The translations under genes and the position numbers were made by a program. Below the pieces are notes generated by a model. That model made no database searches. It saw only the letters and a program-made list of their open reading frames with translations, and was not told the origin of the DNA. Of a stretch of DNA of 55,270 nucleotides, positions 53,126-55,270 are shown one piece after another (within the stretch, counting starts at the first letter, position 1; each line of letters begins with the position of its first letter). This DNA is from an uncultured Chitinophagaceae bacterium (GTDB lineage Bacteria; Bacteroidota; Bacteroidia; Chitinophagales; Chitinophagaceae), in NCBI GenBank assembly GCA_937858715.1, contig CALLZY010000042.1:1-55270 (forward strand), read 5' to 3'.

Positions 53126-53199
53126 TAATTATCCTCAGTAATATATCCTCTCTGGCTTCAGACCAAAAAAGGTAACTTCGCACACCCAAATACCATAAT

Positions 53200-54360
53200 A
53201 TGCCTGACATTCTGATAATAGATGATGAAAAAGCCATTAGAAAGACTCTCAGCGAAATTCTCTCCTTTGAAGGGTATAAGGTTGACGAAGCTGCTGATGG
53301 TGAAGAAGGGGTAAAAAAAATCAAAGAAAAGATATATGATCTTGTCCTTTGCGATATCAAGATGCCAAAACTTGATGGCATTGAATTTTTGCAAAAGTCA
53401 AATGAGATAAACCCTGATGTGCCGGTAATCATGATTTCTGGTCATGGCAATATTGAAACAGCAGTTGAGGCTGTTAAGAAAGGCGCATACGACTATATTT
53501 CCAAACCACCCGATTTAAACCGGTTGCTTATTACCATCCGCAATGCGATGGATAAAAGCACCCTTGTAACCGAGACGAAAGTGCTGAAACGGAAAGTGAG
53601 CAAGGTGCAGGAAATGATTGGTGAATCAGAACCTATCAGGAAAATAAAAGAAACGATTGACAAGGTGGCCCCCACAGAAGCAAGGGTGCTTATTACCGGC
53701 GAAAATGGCTCGGGGAAAGAACTGGTGGCACGGTGGATACATGAGAAAAGCAACCGTTCCGGAGCACCGTTAGTTGAGGTAAACTGTGCAGCCATTCCGA
53801 CAGAACTGATAGAGAGTGAACTTTTCGGACATGAGAAAGGTTCTTTTACTTCTGCCATTAAACAACGCATAGGTAAGTTTGAATCTGCCAACGGCGGTAC
53901 ATTATTTCTTGACGAGATTGGGGATATGAGTGCTAATGCTCAGGCAAAAGTTTTAAGGGCATTACAGGAAGGAAAGATTACAAGGGTGGGGGCAGATAAA
54001 GACATCAGTGTTGATGTAAGGGTAATTGCCGCCACTAATAAGGATTTACTGAAAGAGGTGGAAGCAAAAAATTTCAGGCTAGACTTATATCACAGGCTTG
54101 GCGTTATCATCATACATGTGCCATCATTAAATGAAAGGAGGGATGATATTCCGCTGCTGGTTGAAAAATTTCTGGGGGATATTTGTTCGGAATATGGCAC
54201 GGCTGTCAAATCAATCGAAAAGCCTGCCATAAAATTGTTGCAGGAGTACGATTGGACAGGAAACATCCGTGAACTGCGGAATGTGGTGGAGCGGCTGGTG
54301 ATTTTATCCGGTAAAACGATTACCGAAGAGGATGTAAAGACTTATGTGATGCCGCGGTGA
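53200..54360 (+). CDS. NtrC-type response regulator without DNA-binding domain
   Basis: 386 residues: receiver domain (1-120) with phosphorylated Asp52 in LVLCDIKMPKLDG and Lys102 in SKPPD, then a sigma54-interaction AAA+ domain (about 138-375) with Walker A GENGSGKE (167-174), Walker B GGTLFLDEIGD (232-242) and arginine-finger region FRLDLYHRLGVI. The GAFTGA loop that touches sigma54 reads GSFTSA (214-219). The protein ends at VKTYVMPR right after the AAA+ domain, so the C-terminal Fis-type helix-turn-helix is missing. It may act without DNA binding or on another target. No histidine kinase is adjacent. A TAACTTCG at 53173 is a near -7 box. Confidence 0.9.
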   Translation: MPDILIIDDEKAIRKTLSEILSFEGYKVDEAADGEEGVKKIKEKIYDLVLCDIKMPKLDGIEFLQKSNEINPDVPVIMISGHGNIETAVEAVKKGAYDYISKPPDLNRLLITIRNAMDKSTLVTETKVLKRKVSKVQEMIGESEPIRKIKETIDKVAPTEARVLITGENGSGKELVARWIHEKSNRSGAPLVEVNCAAIPTELIESELFGHEKGSFTSAIKQRIGKFESANGGTLFLDEIGDMSANAQAKVLRALQEGKITRVGADKDISVDVRVIAATNKDLLKEVEAKNFRLDLYHRLGVIIIHVPSLNERRDDIPLLVEKFLGDICSEYGTAVKSIEKPAIKLLQEYDWTGNIRELRNVVERLVILSGKTITEEDVKTYVMPR

Positions 54361-54415
54361 TTGGGCTTTAGCAAAACTTTGATTATTTAATATTTTGGCA
54401 GGCAGATTATAGTGA

Positions 54416-54423
54416 TATTTTTG
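54416..54423 (+). promoter_or_regulatory. Putative lepB promoter
   Basis: TATTTTTG, exact TAnnTTTG, with TTTG at 54394-54397, 18 bp upstream: the best two-box match in the window. 20 bp before the ATG. Confidence 0.5.
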
Positions 54424-54443
54424 TCGCCATTAAAACAAGGCTT

Positions 54444-55270
54444 ATGCCAGCAAAACACATTTTTATTGTTTATTTAATCGGTACGCTGATTGTTTTTCTG
54501 CCATCATTTGGTTTGGCAAAACTGTTTGCAAAAGCCGGTGCCCCTTCCTGGAAGGCTTACATCCCATTTTATAATACATGGGTGATGCAGGATCTGGCTA
54601 AGCGTCCCAAACATTGGGTGTTCTGGCAGTTTATTCCGGTAGTAGGCTGGTTTATCAGCCCTGGTATTTTTATTGAGTTTGCCAAAGTGTTTGGCCGGTT
54701 TTCTTTTGGCGCACATACCGCTGCTTCTTTGCTGGCACCAGTGTATTTCCCATACCTGGCCTATAAAGAGAACCCTAAGTTCGTTGGCCCTGAAGAAGTA
54801 AGAAAACACAAAAAACCCGGATGGCGGGAATGGGTGGATGCAGGCATATTTGCTGTAGTGGCGGCTACCTTAATCCGCACATTTATTTTCGAGGCATACA
54901 CGATACCAAGCTCTTCGATGGAAAAAACTTTACTTGTGAAGGATTTCCTTTTTGTTAGCAAGCTTAGTTATGGCCCGCGGATTCCTAATACACCTCTGTC
55001 GTTTCCATTTGTTCATAATTATTTGCCCTTTGGTTCCAGCAAAAAATCATATTCTGAGGCAATAAAAATTCCTTACACAAGGTGGTTCGCTTCCCCGGTG
55101 AAAAGAAATGATTGTGTTGTGTTCAATTTTCCTGAAGGGGACACTGTTATTAACCTCCCGGGTTTTCAGTCGGCACAGCCTTACTATGACATGATACGGG
55201 AACTGGACGGCACAATGTCTGATGCCAGAAGGCAGCAAATACTGAATAACCCGGATTATCCTATCGCTGT
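54444..55270 (+). CDS. lepB: Signal peptidase I (3' part outside window)
   Basis: I translated this from the ATG at 54444; 275 codons are present and the frame is open at the window end. The N-terminus is a two- to three-helix membrane part (IFIVYLIGTLIVFLPSFGLA, WVFWQFIPVVGWFISPGIF) preceding the usual anchor DAGIFAVVAATLIRTFIFEAY and the box TIPSSSMEKTL, where Ser158 is the expected catalytic serine. Long insertions follow (RIPNTPLSFPFVHNYL and a region rich in Tyr/Asp), as in large Bacteroidota LepB. The catalytic Lys (KRV-x-G-x-PGD motif) would lie beyond the window. KRNDCVVFNFPEGD is the start of the second strand. Confidence 0.92.
   Translation, partial: MPAKHIFIVYLIGTLIVFLPSFGLAKLFAKAGAPSWKAYIPFYNTWVMQDLAKRPKHWVFWQFIPVVGWFISPGIFIEFAKVFGRFSFGAHTAASLLAPVYFPYLAYKENPKFVGPEEVRKHKKPGWREWVDAGIFAVVAATLIRTFIFEAYTIPSSSMEKTLLVKDFLFVSKLSYGPRIPNTPLSFPFVHNYLPFGSSKKSYSEAIKIPYTRWFASPVKRNDCVVFNFPEGDTVINLPGFQSAQPYYDMIRELDGTMSDARRQQILNNPDYPIA

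Overview
The window reads as a chromosomal segment of a member of the Bacteroidota, most likely family Chitinophagaceae. Signs are type III glutamine synthetase, a BBP2-type porin beside amt, a GLPGLI/DUF4412-like secreted protein, a DUF6370-like protein, a Bacteroidota-style signal peptidase I, starts without clear Shine-Dalgarno sequences, and upstream boxes matching the Bacteroidota -7 element TAnnTTTG. I see no rRNA, tRNA, CRISPR array, transposase or integrase. The assignment is inference from gene content; no search was run.

Layout. 1-8.8 kb (minus strand): nitrogen entry and assimilation (porin fragment, amt, gltD, gltB). 8.9-21.1 kb (minus strand): a full branched-chain amino acid cluster read as leuA-leuC-leuD-leuB, then a leader region, then ilvE-ilvD-ilvB-ilvN-ilvC-ilvA. 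21.3-22.9 kb: an unrecognised helical-repeat protein. 23.0-25.8 kb: an AT-rich island with two unrecognised envelope genes, bracketed by inverted repeats. 25.9-34.3 kb: guaC, a DUF457 membrane protein, a PLD-type phospholipid synthase, small proteins, type III glnA and a polytopic membrane protein. 34.4-43.4 kb: purL-hldD, proC, pyrG, yidC. 43.5-51.9 kb: small secreted proteins, a TPR protein, comA-aroE, two GNAT enzymes, an ABC ATPase and a starch-binding-like domain protein. 51.9-55.3 kb: pdhB, an NtrC-type regulator without a DNA-binding domain, and the 5' part of lepB.

How the genes work together. Amt brings in ammonium; GlnA (type III) and GltBD fix it into glutamate, the amino donor for IlvE. 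IlvA makes 2-oxobutyrate for isoleucine, IlvBN, IlvC and IlvD make the 2-oxo acids, and LeuA, LeuCD and LeuB extend one of them to the leucine precursor.

Most notable are the untranslated and repeat parts of the leucine/isoleucine/valine cluster. (1) Upstream of ilvE lies a 32-codon leader ORF with nine consecutive Ile/Val codons, a terminator, and an antiterminator segment inside the leader: a textbook-style attenuator. (2) Upstream of leuA lies a nested RNA fold whose imperfect pairs become G.U wobbles only on the leuA strand, followed by seven U's. (3) Six short GC-rich palindromic elements of two related types sit within this cluster, five of them inside coding sequence without breaking the frame.
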